56,840 bases of DNA, taken from positions 1 to 56,840 of the forward strand of contig CALWRS010000013.1 in assembly GCA_944384025.1 (NCBI GenBank), in the 5' to 3' direction. The notes under the pieces were generated by a model. It was not told where the DNA came from. It was given only the letters and a program-made list of their open reading frames with translations, and ran no database searches. The translations under genes and the position numbers were made by a program. The DNA is from an uncultured Lachnospiraceae bacterium. Its GTDB lineage: Bacteria; Bacillota; Clostridia; Lachnospirales; Lachnospiraceae. Of this stretch, positions 43,071 to 52,902 are shown piece after piece (the first letter of the stretch is position 1; the number at the start of each line of letters is the position of its first letter).

Positions 43071-45728
43071 TTATTCCTCTTCAAAGAGTTTCGGTCTGTT
43101 CAGCGAGATTAGTTCCGCCTCTGTTCTTGCATCGTTGTTCTTGCATTTCAGAAGGGAGCGACGCAGCATCAGAACGCCGTCCTGTCTGAAGATATATTCA
43201 GGGTGATCCTTTATGTAGTTTGCGGACTCGCGGGAGAATCCGTTCCGCTGCAGGAACACCGTGATTTCATTTGTCGTGCCGTATTCCACGAACTCATACC
43301 AGTTATTGTCATCAAGGGAATGCTCTCCGTTGATGGCAATGCACATATTGGAAAACCGCAGGAAGTAGTTTGATATGCTGAAGAGAATGACATTTTCAAT
43401 AACCTCCAACGTATCGGCAAACACCACATTTCGGTGTTCCGGGCTGTCATCAAAATACGACGGTGTATATTCGTTAAGCCAGAACTTCTCCGGGTGTTCG
43501 TTCATATAATCGATAGCCTTGCGCATGATATAACTCAGCCCGTGACCTTCCATCCATTGAGATAGGATTACGGCATACCAGCTTAACTTGGCGTGTTCGC
43601 CCACCTTATTCCGTTTGCCAAGCGTTCCGAACTCGTACTTATCCCAATTGAAGATACGGCTCAGTTCCTCAAGGAATCCGAGAACAACGGAATGAGAGAA
43701 CCGTCCGTCCTGGGATTTCGGATAATGGGTGCCGTTCCTGATAGCGGCTGCAAGTTTCCGAGTCTGATCTGCTGAAATGTTGATGTCGCTGTCAATGAAC
43801 TCCTTTTGTCCCGTGAATTTCTCACGGATAATCTCTTCGCCACCTTCAGGCATAAATGCCGCAAACTCGCGGCGGACGAGACTGTTTCTGTCGTCCATAA
43901 TATCTTTCAAAAGAATCAGCCCGAATTTCCGCATCATGACATATTCTTCTTCTGACTGCTTTTGGCTTTTTGTATCGTAAGGCTCGATCTTGGAACTGCC
44001 TGAAAGAAGCGTATCCACGACGTGCTTTTTCAGTTTCGGTTTCAATTCCTGAACGATCGACAGTTTCTGCTCCGGTATTGGTTCGCGGAGAAGGCGTACA
44101 TACTCCTTCTCGGTCACCTGGTTCCCATCGCTGATAAAGAACACATTGCCGTAAAGATTGAACTTGATGCGTCCCACGCGACCGATGAGATTACGGAACT
44201 CCACACTTGTCATCTGCGGTCTGCCGCTGCGGTAGTTCGTAATGAAAAGATTATCAGCAGGAAGGTTGACGCCCTCTATCAATGTGCTGGTGCAGAACAT
44301 CGCTGTTATCTTTCCCGCCTTAAACAGCTTCTCGATTCGCTGCCGGATAGAGGCGGGAAGATATCCGATGTGGTATGCGATACCCTTGCGGATAAGTTTC
44401 GTAAGGTAATAATCGCCATGCACCTGGTCTCTGATATCGTTCGCCAATTGCTTCAAGTCCTCATCGTCAATATCATCTTTCCCTTTGGCAAATGCTCTGG
44501 CAGCTTCGATAGCACCATTCTTCCCGCTGAAATAAGCAATGTTGCGCTTGCGTTCTCCCAACGGCTTATCCTGATCGAAAGCCGTCATGATATTCATGAA
44601 GTCCACGACCGACATAGAGGCATTACCGTACTTGCAGATAAAAATAGTATCCTGTGTGTGGTCGTTAAAGATGCGGATGGACTTTGTTTCCTGGCTTATC
44701 AGGAACTTAAACTGCGTCACAGGAGCAAAAGTCGAGGAGATGGCATTCCCCGCGCCTTTCTGCGCCTCGGTAACAAGTTTCAGATAAACCTCCGGATTCG
44801 GAATATTCGGCGAGGCAAATATAAAGTGAGGTGGCGGGTCTTGCTGGGCAAGCATATCCACCGTCTTGTAGTAGAACGGTCCGCGGCTGTTCCTGCCGGT
44901 CATTTTATGAGCCTCATCTATGAAAATGTAGTCTATCTTGAAATCGGGCTTGCTGATAAGAAGATACAAAAGGCGTTCAGGTGTCATAACGAGGATAAAA
45001 TTGTGATCCTCCTCCAACGAGTAGTCGCTTGCTGCCGTGATTACGCTATAGTTCATTTCTTCCAGCAACTTGTCCAGTCCCTTGACCGTGTCTTCTCTGA
45101 CCTCGTTAATGAGAGCCTTGGTAGGAACGATTCGGGCAAAGTTGCACCTTGCACCATTCTGAATCTTGTTCTTGATGAATACCTCCATGATGAAGGACTT
45201 TCCCATAGAGGTCGGCGCAGAATAGCTGAAAGCATCATCGTTCAACTGGTCGTAGATATTCTTCTGCGGAATGAAGAACCGCATATCCTTCTGCGCAGGA
45301 ACAGACAAATAGTCGCTTATGAATGTAGCGAACGCCTTCTCCTGCAGGGTGGTTTCGGTATAGCCGGACTTATAAACGGTCTTGGCGATTTCCGTGCCGC
45401 GGAAGTTCCCTATGCTCGAAAGAACCGAACCGGCGTAGTAGGCAACATCCTCGTTTTCCGGCTCCAGTTCAAGAAGCAGCGTGATAATTGCCTGTGCCCA
45501 CATCTTATGGTCATCGGATTTTGTCGGATGTGTGGACTTGGAAAGCAGGTCAGCAAAGCGCAAGGCCGCCTCCACATCCACCTGGCGTGCCTGCTGAAAG
45601 CCCTCCAGGTGCAGTTTCAGAATGGCGTAGTTGTAGAGCATATTGTCATACAGGACATTGAGGAAGTCGTTGTCATCAATGCTACCGAATATGGCATCGC
45701 CGAGTTTTGTTTTTTGCGTATCGCTCAT
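43071..45728 (-). CDS. SF2 DEAD/DEAH helicase, HamB-like
   Basis: 885 residues. Motif I SAPTSMGKS (170-178), motif II DEAH (271-274), motif III-like FASPN, motif V TSTLIEGVNLPADN and motif VI NLIGRVGR. The long N-terminal helical domain (150 residues) and 300-residue C-terminal region match the helicase partner of DUF1837 proteins. In Hachiman, HamB senses or unwinds damaged DNA and holds the HamA nuclease inactive until triggered. Its start overlaps the DUF1837 gene by four bases (ATGA), so the two are coupled. It is carried between hsdR and the DUF262 gene. Confidence 0.85.
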   Translation of the reverse strand: MSDTQKTKLGDAIFGSIDDNDFLNVLYDNMLYNYAILKLHLEGFQQARQVDVEAALRFADLLSKSTHPTKSDDHKMWAQAIITLLLELEPENEDVAYYAGSVLSSIGNFRGTEIAKTVYKSGYTETTLQEKAFATFISDYLSVPAQKDMRFFIPQKNIYDQLNDDAFSYSAPTSMGKSFIMEVFIKNKIQNGARCNFARIVPTKALINEVREDTVKGLDKLLEEMNYSVITAASDYSLEEDHNFILVMTPERLLYLLISKPDFKIDYIFIDEAHKMTGRNSRGPFYYKTVDMLAQQDPPPHFIFASPNIPNPEVYLKLVTEAQKGAGNAISSTFAPVTQFKFLISQETKSIRIFNDHTQDTIFICKYGNASMSVVDFMNIMTAFDQDKPLGERKRNIAYFSGKNGAIEAARAFAKGKDDIDDEDLKQLANDIRDQVHGDYYLTKLIRKGIAYHIGYLPASIRQRIEKLFKAGKITAMFCTSTLIEGVNLPADNLFITNYRSGRPQMTSVEFRNLIGRVGRIKFNLYGNVFFISDGNQVTEKEYVRLLREPIPEQKLSIVQELKPKLKKHVVDTLLSGSSKIEPYDTKSQKQSEEEYVMMRKFGLILLKDIMDDRNSLVRREFAAFMPEGGEEIIREKFTGQKEFIDSDINISADQTRKLAAAIRNGTHYPKSQDGRFSHSVVLGFLEELSRIFNWDKYEFGTLGKRNKVGEHAKLSWYAVILSQWMEGHGLSYIMRKAIDYMNEHPEKFWLNEYTPSYFDDSPEHRNVVFADTLEVIENVILFSISNYFLRFSNMCIAINGEHSLDDNNWYEFVEYGTTNEITVFLQRNGFSRESANYIKDHPEYIFRQDGVLMLRRSLLKCKNNDARTEAELISLNRPKLFEEE

Positions 45729-46660
45729 AGGACAACATCTCCCTTCATGACATGATCCATAATTTCACTCTTGTTGGTTTCTGCATCCATGAAGGGAAGG
45801 ATGTAGATATAAAACGAGTGCATATCAAGTCCGTTACTCTTTATCTTGTCAGCGATATACCCTGCGTGACGCTGGATATCCTCGACCATTTTCTTCGTGA
45901 CAAGTTGTTCGTATTCAATTTCCGGGTGATCCTCCGCATTGACGCCAATGGAATAGCCGAGGAACACTCCGTATGCCGTATTGTATTTGCTCTTTGCGTT
46001 TGGTGTGGGAATGATGGTATCCTTCAGAAAGGCAATCTCGTCATCTGCAAACGAGCGGTCAAGCGCAGTTTTCTCTACCATCTGGATTTCACGGGATGTG
46101 TGGTTTTTGATGCGAAGTATAGCGTCAAAGGCATTGTCTACGGCATCACGGATTTCACCGACAATGTTGGATGCTCCGAAGACCATCTGATTGAACGGAG
46201 CACCGTTCTCATCAGTATTGGAGAACAGGTGAATACTTTCGCATACACTTTTATACTGCGGAAGATCTGTGGACAGTTCCACACGGCTCATCAGTTTCGG
46301 AGCAGACAGTTTGCCCTCCAGAAAAGCGTAAATCATCATCTCGCCGAGTTCATTGCCCATGCCTTTCTCGTCCGCAGCGCCGTTTTCACGCATCGTCTGA
46401 ATGGCACGTTCGATGGCGGCATCCAAATCGTCATCCTTACGGAACTGCTCAAGCATCGCTCGTGAAAAGACATACCGGCTGAGATTTCGATAGAGCCACC
46501 TCTCCAAATCCTCGTGATAGAACTTGCCGTCACGCACAAGAAGGTGAAACAGGCGCAGTTGGCCAGGCTTGCTCAAGCCGAGGTCTTCCGTGCATGGTAC
46601 CTCCGCAAAAATCCTGTCCATATCCTTGTCCTTAAGCGTTTTTGATAAAGCTGCGCTCAT
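45725..46660 (-). CDS. DUF1837 protein, HamA-like, variant active site
   Basis: 311 residues. GMGNELGEMMIYAFLEGKL (about 100-118), SVCESIHLFSNTDENG (138-153), QMVFGASNIVGEIRDAVDNAF (158-178) and IDKxxF-like C-terminus match DUF1837/HamA in order. In the HamA proteins I know, the region at 161-165 carries Gly-Glu-x-Lys of a PD-(D/E)XK nuclease; here it reads FGASN, so the Glu and Lys positions are Ala and Asn. The later Glu in NIVGEI might substitute. Coupled to the helicase gene, 20 bases after hsdR, with CGGAGG before the ATG. Either a variant subgroup or a catalytically dead HamA. Confidence 0.8.
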   Translation of the reverse strand: MSAALSKTLKDKDMDRIFAEVPCTEDLGLSKPGQLRLFHLLVRDGKFYHEDLERWLYRNLSRYVFSRAMLEQFRKDDDLDAAIERAIQTMRENGAADEKGMGNELGEMMIYAFLEGKLSAPKLMSRVELSTDLPQYKSVCESIHLFSNTDENGAPFNQMVFGASNIVGEIRDAVDNAFDAILRIKNHTSREIQMVEKTALDRSFADDEIAFLKDTIIPTPNAKSKYNTAYGVFLGYSIGVNAEDHPEIEYEQLVTKKMVEDIQRHAGYIADKIKSNGLDMHSFYIYILPFMDAETNKSEIMDHVMKGDVVL

Positions 46661-46679
46661 TTCCTACCTCCGTGTTACC

Positions 46680-49600
46680 TTATTCCTCGTCTTTCTTTTC
46701 TTCTCGTGTTGCGGCTGCATACTGTCCAAGTCTGTCAGCATAAGCCTCTACACGGCGTTCCATATCGTTGTTATCTGTCCACAGTTCGCACTGAAGCATC
46801 ACGGTCTGTACGGCATCATCCATGCCTTCCGGCGGATACTTGTGCTTCTTGAGGAGCTTCTTTATCATCATCCGCATCTTCGCTCTGGCAGAGTCACGCT
46901 TCTGCCAGTCGATGGTGCGATTATTTCGCAGGGCTTCAGCCAGTTCTTTTGTAATGGCGATCAGTTCTTCATTCTCGTAAAAGTCCTTGATTGCCTGCGG
47001 TTTCGTCAAAGCATCATAGAATGCCAGTTCATCTGCGGTAAGTCCAAGCTGCTCGCCTTCCTTCTGAGCCGCCTGTATCTGCTTTGCCAGATTCAGTAGT
47101 TCCTCAATGACCTGTTCATTGGTAAGCATACCGTTGAGGTAGCGGTTCATAGCCTGCTGGATGATTTCGCTGAACTTCTCTGACTTGACCACATTCGTTC
47201 TCTTGTAAATAATGACCTGCTCGGCTATGAGTTTTTTCAACAGTTCCACGGCGAGATTCTTTTCTTTCATCTTGCTGATTTCTTCGAGGAACTTCGGATC
47301 GAACAGGGAGAAGTCGCCGTTCACATCGGAGAACAGATTGATTACTCCGCTCGACTTTATACTCTGCTCCAACAGGGCGTTGATTCGTGCATTCATTTCC
47401 GGCAGGGAGATTTTCTTTCCCTCGCCCTGGTTCATCAGCCTCATAACGAGGACACGGACGGATTCAAAGAATGCCGCCTCAATTCGCAGGGATTCCTCCG
47501 CAAGAGAAGAACACAGCGACAATGCCTGTCGCAGGAGCAGAGATTCCTTCAGGAAGTCTTCACGCTTTTCTTCCTTGTCCGGTGCAACGATAAAGTTAAC
47601 CGCACCGCTGATAGCCTTGGAGCGTTCAAGGTCTGTGCCTGTCGTGAACTTGGAATAATCGTAGCCGTGGAATATATCACGGCAAATTGAAAGTTTCTCC
47701 AGGAACTTCGGATATGCCACCTTTGCAATATCGGTATCGCCGTAGTTCTTCTTGTCACGTGAGGTGTAATCGTTCATCGCTTCCTTAAGAGCAGAAGCAA
47801 TGCCGACATAATCGACAACAAGTCCACCTTCCTTATCGGCGAACACACGATTTACGCGAGCGATAGCCTGCATCAGGTTATATCCCTGCATCGGCTTGTA
47901 AACATACATGGTCGCAAGGGACGGAACATCAAAGCCCGTCAGCCACATATCCACCACGATGGCAATCTTCAGAGGGCTGTTATTGTCTTTGAACTTTTTA
48001 GCGAGTTCATCCTTGTGACGCTTGTTTCCGATGACTGCACGCCATTCCTCCGGGTCCTTGTTGCTCTCTGTCATAACGACAGCGACTTTTTCTGTCCAGG
48101 ACGGGCGGAGCTGCAGGATGCGATTGTAAATCTTCATGGCGATAGCGCGGGAATATGCCACAATCATAGCCTTACCCGTAAGCAAATCCGCACGGTAATT
48201 CTCGTAGTGGTCAAGGATATCATCGACAAGGGAAGCAATAGTCTGATCGTTTCCGAGTATTGCCTCCATCTGACCGAGTTCCTTCTTGCTCTTTGCCACC
48301 ACTTCGGGATCGGCATTATTCGCCATGACCTCGTACTCTGTATCAATCATGCGCAGAGTTTCTTCATCAAGGTTCAGCTTGATGACGCGGCTTTCATAAT
48401 AAACCGGGCGGGTAGCACCATCCTCGACCGCCTGCGTCATGTCGTAGACATCGATATAGTCACCAAAGACCTCGCGGGTGCTTCTGTCCTTCATGGAAAT
48501 AGGCGTACCCGTGAATCCGATGTATGTAGCGTTCGGTAGGCTGTTGCGGATGATGCGGGCTGTGCCAATCTTGATTTTACCTGTCTCGGCATCGACCTTT
48601 TCCTTCAATCCGTACTGCCCACGGTGCGCCTCATCTGCCATAACGACAATGTTCCTGCGTTCGGAAAGAGGCTCATGGGACTCCTCGAATTTCTGCATCG
48701 TAGTAAAGATGATGCCGTTTGCCTGTCTGCCGTCAAGCAGGGATTTCAGATGTTCCCGGCTCTCGGCGTGCATCGGCTCCTGACGCAGGAAGTCCTTACA
48801 CTTGGCGAACTGGCCGAAAAGCTGATCGTCAAGGTCATTGCGGTCGGTCAGCACAACGATGGTTGGGCTGTCCAAAGCCTCCTGCAGAAGATGTGCATAA
48901 AAGACCATCGACAGAGACTTTCCGCTGCCCTGGGTATGCCAGAACACGCCGCCTTTACCGTCCGTTTCCGTGGCGTGCTTTGTCGATTCCACAGCTTTGT
49001 TGACAGCAAAATACTGGTGGTAACCGGCGAGTATCTTGAACTGTTTCAATCCCTCGTTGGAGAAGCAGATGAAGTTTTTGATAATGTCGAGCAGACGCTC
49101 CCGCTCAAAGATGCCCTCGAAGAAGGTATCGAACTGTGCGTACTGCGTGTTTTCATAGTTGCCATCCTTCGTTTTCCACTCCATGAAGCGGTCTTCGCCG
49201 GAGGTGATCGTTCCCGCCTTGGAAGTCAGATGGTCGCTCATAACGCAAATGCAGTTATAAATGAACATGGACGGTATCTCATGCATATAATTCCGTATCT
49301 GAGTATAAGCCTCCGATGCGTCCGTTTCTTCTCTTGAGGGAGACTTCAACTCCACAAGCACAACGGGCAGACCGTTGAGGAACAGAAGGACGTCCGGGCG
49401 CTTGTTGCTGTTCTCAATGAAAGTCCACTGATTGGCAACTACGAAGGAGTTCTTGTCAGGATTCTTGTAATCCATAAGGTAAACGAGGCCGGAGCGTTCC
49501 TCGCCCTTGACGAAGTAGCGCACTTCGATTCCATGCTGAATATAGTCCATGAAAACAGCGTTTTTCTGAACCAGTTCGGCATTCTCAAAATTCTTCAGTT

Positions 49601-49796
49601 TGAACAGGGCATCAGCAATCGCGTCCTCCGGCATGGTCGGATTGAGCCGATGTAGCGCATCGTTCAGTTCGACATCATAAAGAGGACTGCTGAAATCCCT
49701 CTCCACATCGGGACCGTAAACATAACGGTATCCCATGTTCTGAAACAGTTCTATGATGGAGTTCTCATAGTCCGCTTCCGTATAAAATCCTGACAT
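46680..49796 (-). CDS. hsdR: Type I restriction enzyme, R subunit
   Basis: 1038 residues, normal HsdR length. The N-terminal nuclease has the PD-(D/E)XK core in RPDVLLFLNGLPVVLVELKSP. The translocase domain shows FWHTQGSGKSLSMVFYA (Walker A, near 290), VVLTDRNDLDDQL, MADEAHR, IGFTGTPI, and the helicase motifs to QAIARVNRVFADKEGG. The C-terminal helical domain binds the methylase core. AAGGAG precedes the ATG at 49796. It lies downstream of the invertible specificity cassette and upstream of the DUF1837 gene, so the Hachiman-like pair is inside the hsd transcription unit. Confidence 0.96.
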   Translation of the reverse strand: MSGFYTEADYENSIIELFQNMGYRYVYGPDVERDFSSPLYDVELNDALHRLNPTMPEDAIADALFKLKNFENAELVQKNAVFMDYIQHGIEVRYFVKGEERSGLVYLMDYKNPDKNSFVVANQWTFIENSNKRPDVLLFLNGLPVVLVELKSPSREETDASEAYTQIRNYMHEIPSMFIYNCICVMSDHLTSKAGTITSGEDRFMEWKTKDGNYENTQYAQFDTFFEGIFERERLLDIIKNFICFSNEGLKQFKILAGYHQYFAVNKAVESTKHATETDGKGGVFWHTQGSGKSLSMVFYAHLLQEALDSPTIVVLTDRNDLDDQLFGQFAKCKDFLRQEPMHAESREHLKSLLDGRQANGIIFTTMQKFEESHEPLSERRNIVVMADEAHRGQYGLKEKVDAETGKIKIGTARIIRNSLPNATYIGFTGTPISMKDRSTREVFGDYIDVYDMTQAVEDGATRPVYYESRVIKLNLDEETLRMIDTEYEVMANNADPEVVAKSKKELGQMEAILGNDQTIASLVDDILDHYENYRADLLTGKAMIVAYSRAIAMKIYNRILQLRPSWTEKVAVVMTESNKDPEEWRAVIGNKRHKDELAKKFKDNNSPLKIAIVVDMWLTGFDVPSLATMYVYKPMQGYNLMQAIARVNRVFADKEGGLVVDYVGIASALKEAMNDYTSRDKKNYGDTDIAKVAYPKFLEKLSICRDIFHGYDYSKFTTGTDLERSKAISGAVNFIVAPDKEEKREDFLKESLLLRQALSLCSSLAEESLRIEAAFFESVRVLVMRLMNQGEGKKISLPEMNARINALLEQSIKSSGVINLFSDVNGDFSLFDPKFLEEISKMKEKNLAVELLKKLIAEQVIIYKRTNVVKSEKFSEIIQQAMNRYLNGMLTNEQVIEELLNLAKQIQAAQKEGEQLGLTADELAFYDALTKPQAIKDFYENEELIAITKELAEALRNNRTIDWQKRDSARAKMRMMIKKLLKKHKYPPEGMDDAVQTVMLQCELWTDNNDMERRVEAYADRLGQYAAATREEKKDEE

Positions 49797-49886
49797 AGCA
49801 TTCGCTCCTTTGTGTTCTTTCTATCCATCATGATGCCCTTTGCAGGGTGCTAATCTTCATTACATTTTCGTTCCTTGCTTCGATTC

Positions 49887-50571
49887 AAACGAGAATTTAC
49901 TTCAGCAGGTAATCGCTCTGTATGAGCATCTTCTCCAAGATACCGAGTGGCCAACAGCTACAATTCTTGATGTAGCGGAGAAAGTAGCTATGGGGCCTTT
50001 TGGATCAAATATCAAGGTTTCCACTTTTGTTCCAGAGGGTGTACCTATTATCAGCGGAAACCACCTGCGCGGGTACTTTCTGGAAGAACCTGAATTCAAT
50101 TACATAACCGAGGAACACGCAGAACGCTTGAAAAATTCCATTGTGTTTCCTCATGACCTTATTTTTACCCACGCCGGGAATATTGGACAAGTAGCTATGA
50201 TTCCCGATGGATGTAAATATGATCGATATGTTTTATCGCAGCGACAATTTTATCTGCGGTGCGATGAGACAAAGGTTGTCCCGGAGTTCCTTCTTTTGTT
50301 CTTCCATAGTGCATCTGGACAGCATGAGTTGCTTTCTTATGCTAACCAGACAGGAGTTCCATCAATAGCTCAACCAGCATCGAACTTAAAAAAAATACCG
50401 TTCAAGTGTCCGCCGATGCAAGAACAATTGATGTGGCAAGAGCAGGTGCATCCGCTGTTAGGTCGATATTTGAACAATCGACTCGAAAATGAAAGATTAT
50501 CATCGTTACGGGACACTCTATTGCCAAAGCTGATATCCGGTGAACTTGATGTCTCCGGCCTCGACTTCTAA
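49887..50571 (+). pseudogene. Silent HsdS second-half cassette (TRD2 alternative)
   Basis: Reads from NENLLQQVIALYEHLLQ into a target-recognition domain (TATILDVAEKVAMGPFGSNI, GVPIISGNHLRG, FTHAGNIGQVAMIPDG) and ends with the HsdS C-terminal helix and tail (LSSLRDTLLPKLISGELDVSG). No ribosome site or promoter precedes it on the plus strand. In this orientation it is a stored cassette rather than an expressed gene. Its C-terminal tail is nearly the same as that of the intact HsdS (RDSLLPRLMSGELDVSD), while the TRD body differs. Confidence 0.85.
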
Positions 50572-50589
50572 GCCACTAAATTCTCGTTT
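49887..50589. other. Invertible segment 1, flanked by 13-base inverted boxes
   Basis: Box 1 (49887-49899) is AAACGAGAATTTA; box 2 (50577-50589) is its exact reverse complement. The segment carries a target-recognition half of HsdS in plus orientation, opposite to the operon. Both boxes encode Asn-Glu-Asn-Leu in the same codon frame. Inverting the segment would join the half-length HsdS at 50568-51119 in frame to this second half. The same boxes flank the distal half of the intact hsdS (52209-52902). Confidence 0.85.
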
Positions 50590-51119
50590 ACCTCCGTATT
50601 CTGTGTTATTTTCCTGTCCAAGCTACCAAGAATATCTGCAATCTTTTTCTGCGTAGCAAGTTCAGGTATTTCTATTTCCAAGTCCTCTATATCAGAAGGC
50701 TTGATAGACGGGTACGCTGATGTGCTTTGCTCTGCGATAGCATGAAGTGCCTCGACAAGAGTTGGCTGCGTCAGCAGATAATAAAGGAAGTCTGCATCAA
50801 GCATACCAGCATCCACATCAATCACAGCAAATCCCGTTGAAACGAGGAAATTTTCCGGCTGTGTTTTGATGATTCCAAAGTGACGCTGATTCGGGCGCAC
50901 TGTAGAATAAATGATGCTGTTCTTTTTGACTTTTCTTCTCGCTCTGCTGGGGAGCTTATCATTCTCCACATCTATGCATTGAATGGAATCGATTCTGTTG
51001 TCGGTGATGTTTCCTGTGTCCAAATAGTTCACGAACTTCCATTCCTCTTTCGGAGAGTAGGAATCTGCATTGGTAACGCAGGCATCACCTAATCTAATTT
51101 TTTTCCATGCTTCCATCAT
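50568..51119 (-). CDS. Half-length HsdS (first TRD plus central helix), truncated by inversion
   Basis: 183 residues with one target-recognition domain (WKKIRLGDACVTNADSYSPK, NYLDTGNITDNRID, STAYPSIKPSDIEDLEIEIP as SAYPSIKPSDI) and the central conserved helix ATQKKIADILGSLDRKI, ending NTEVNENL-VA at box 2. A full HsdS has two TRDs; the second lies inverted next door. Nine bases after the recombinase stop. As it stands, two half subunits might still pair into a symmetric specificity unit, as known for some truncated HsdS proteins, or it is inactive until the switch flips. Confidence 0.85.
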   Translation of the reverse strand: MMEAWKKIRLGDACVTNADSYSPKEEWKFVNYLDTGNITDNRIDSIQCIDVENDKLPSRARRKVKKNSIIYSTVRPNQRHFGIIKTQPENFLVSTGFAVIDVDAGMLDADFLYYLLTQPTLVEALHAIAEQSTSAYPSIKPSDIEDLEIEIPELATQKKIADILGSLDRKITQNTEVNENLVA

Positions 51120-51128
51120 GTCACCGTC

Positions 51129-52115
51129 CTAACCTATATATTTCCTGTGAGCCGTTTTTACATTGCTCTGTTTGACCATTGCGTACTGCAAAGTCGTATC
51201 TATCCGTTGATGCCCAAGGAGCCGCTGAAGCTGCTCAATCGGCATTCCCTTATCAATAGCCATTGTCGCCAGCGTCCGCCGAAATTTGTGCGGATGCACT
51301 TTCGGAATGTTCAGCCGCCTGCCCATCTCGCGGAGCCTATGCTCGATGCCGCCAATCTGTATCCGTTCATGCGGAGCCCTCAATGTTACGAACAGGGCGG
51401 AATTCTCGTCCGTCCGGCTGTCGAGATACTCCTGCAAATGCAACTTGGCTCTGGCATCAAAGTACACGATTCGTTCCTTGTCGCCCTTGCCGAACACCAC
51501 GCATTCCCGTTCCGCAAAGTTGATATCATCGCGGTTCAGAAGAACCATCTCACCGACACGCATTCCCGTTGAAGCAAGCATATCGATCATTGCCAAGTCC
51601 CGCAGTTCCTCGCAGTTGTCCCGCATCTTCTCCAAGTCCTCATCCGAGTAGGTCTCTTTGATGCTGCTTGCCGTTTTCACCTTATGAATACGGCGGACGG
51701 GGCTTTTTATGATGTAATCCTCATCCTCCAGCCACGAAAAGAAGCTGGACAGGATGCGGCGGATATTGTCAATTGTTACCCGGCTCGACTGGTTCCTGCT
51801 CTGATACTCGGTGAGGTATGTCCGCAAATCCTCCGTAAGAATATGTCGGACATTCTTGCCGAGAGATGAGACCATAGCGTCAATCGTGGTCTGATAATAC
51901 TTCAGCGTCTTTTCCGAGCATCCCTCGATCCGCTTGGCGGCTATGAACATTGCTACAAGGTCATTGCTATCGTCCTCCTCCGGCTTAACCTCTGCGCCGG
52001 TCACTTCGTAGTGAAAGAGCGTCTGCTCCATCACTTGTCTCAGCTGTTGCAGCTGGGCATTGTCGAGGTATGGCAGCATCTGCTGCATTACCTCCGTCAT
52101 CAGTTCCTGTTTCAT
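51129..52115 (-). CDS. Tyrosine recombinase, likely HsdS invertase
   Basis: 328 residues. The start at 52115 (MKQELMTEVMQQML) has AAAGGAG before it. N-terminal SAM-like core-binding domain (VAMFIAAKRIEGCSEKTLKYY, with TIDAMVSSLG). The catalytic domain carries Arg in ASTGMRVGEMVLLN, Lys in VFGKGDKERIVYF, His-x-x-Arg in HPHKFRRTLA, His in LLGHQRIDTTLQ and Tyr in LQYAMV. It lies between the two hsdS loci and between boxes 2 and 3, as in the phase-variable type I systems whose XerC-like invertases (PsrA/CreX type) shuffle specificity modules. Same strand and unit as the hsd genes. Confidence 0.92.
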   Translation of the reverse strand: MKQELMTEVMQQMLPYLDNAQLQQLRQVMEQTLFHYEVTGAEVKPEEDDSNDLVAMFIAAKRIEGCSEKTLKYYQTTIDAMVSSLGKNVRHILTEDLRTYLTEYQSRNQSSRVTIDNIRRILSSFFSWLEDEDYIIKSPVRRIHKVKTASSIKETYSDEDLEKMRDNCEELRDLAMIDMLASTGMRVGEMVLLNRDDINFAERECVVFGKGDKERIVYFDARAKLHLQEYLDSRTDENSALFVTLRAPHERIQIGGIEHRLREMGRRLNIPKVHPHKFRRTLATMAIDKGMPIEQLQRLLGHQRIDTTLQYAMVKQSNVKTAHRKYIG

Positions 52116-52208
52116 GTCGTTTCTCCTTTTATTGGTATTTCCAGAGAACGACATCAACGGCAGTTCCGTTGGCTTTACTCTCGCCGTTGGTGAGAGTTAA
52201 TCGCACTT

Positions 52209-52902
52209 AAACGAGAATTTAGCGGCTTAGAGGTCAAGGTCGGACACATCCAGTTCGCCGGACATCAGCCGAGGGAGTAAACTGTCACGAGTTTTCGACA
52301 ATGACTGATTCTCAACAATGTTAGAGGTGATTAGGTCGTACATTGGCGTAACAATATGACAAAATTCCTCAATTACAGAGTCAGGAGGCAGTAAGAACGA
52401 AAACTCAAGTGTGGTCTTCGGTGTTGCTCTTTGACGGCTGTTTGTTGAACCTGTCGTATGTGAGCAAAGATGGTTGAAGAACGGAATGCTATCAATGAGC
52501 GAGTATATGTAATCTCGCTGCCCATTCTTCTTTGCCTCATAGACAATAAACTCCGTGGAGCAAACCGGATATTCCGAAAGACACACAGGTCTCCAGATTC
52601 GCTTGGTGTCAGGGTTGAGTTTAGAAATCATCACTGATTCAGGAGTGAGAATGTATTTGTTGCTCTTGATTTCAGATGCGATTTCGAACACAGGGTAATG
52701 CTTCTCATCGAATGCGGGAATGCTGTAGTGTTCCACCACAACACCAGGATTCTTCGCAGGTGACCAGCTATCGGTTTTCATGATCGCTACTTGTCCTAAC
52801 GTGGATGGAAACCAATCTGAAGGAGCTGCTCCACCAAATGGCTCATAATCAATGAACCATGACTGGAAAATGGAGCGAGCTTGCTCCTCTAAATTCTCGT
52901 TT
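52209..52902. other. Invertible segment 2, flanked by 13-base inverted boxes
   Basis: Box 3 (52209-52221) AAACGAGAATTTA and box 4 (52890-52902) its reverse complement enclose the second TRD of the intact hsdS, in the expressed orientation. With segment 1 there are four boxes in alternating orientation (+,-,+,-). Exchange between boxes 1 and 4 would put the silent TRD2 behind the first TRD of this gene. Boxes 2 and 3 share the longer flank GCC(A/G)CTAAATTCTCGTTTA. Confidence 0.85.

Noticed and set aside
44022-45755. A 577-residue open frame opposite the helicase gene
   Set aside because: Shadow frame with no recognisable domain; the helicase motifs on the minus strand are unambiguous.
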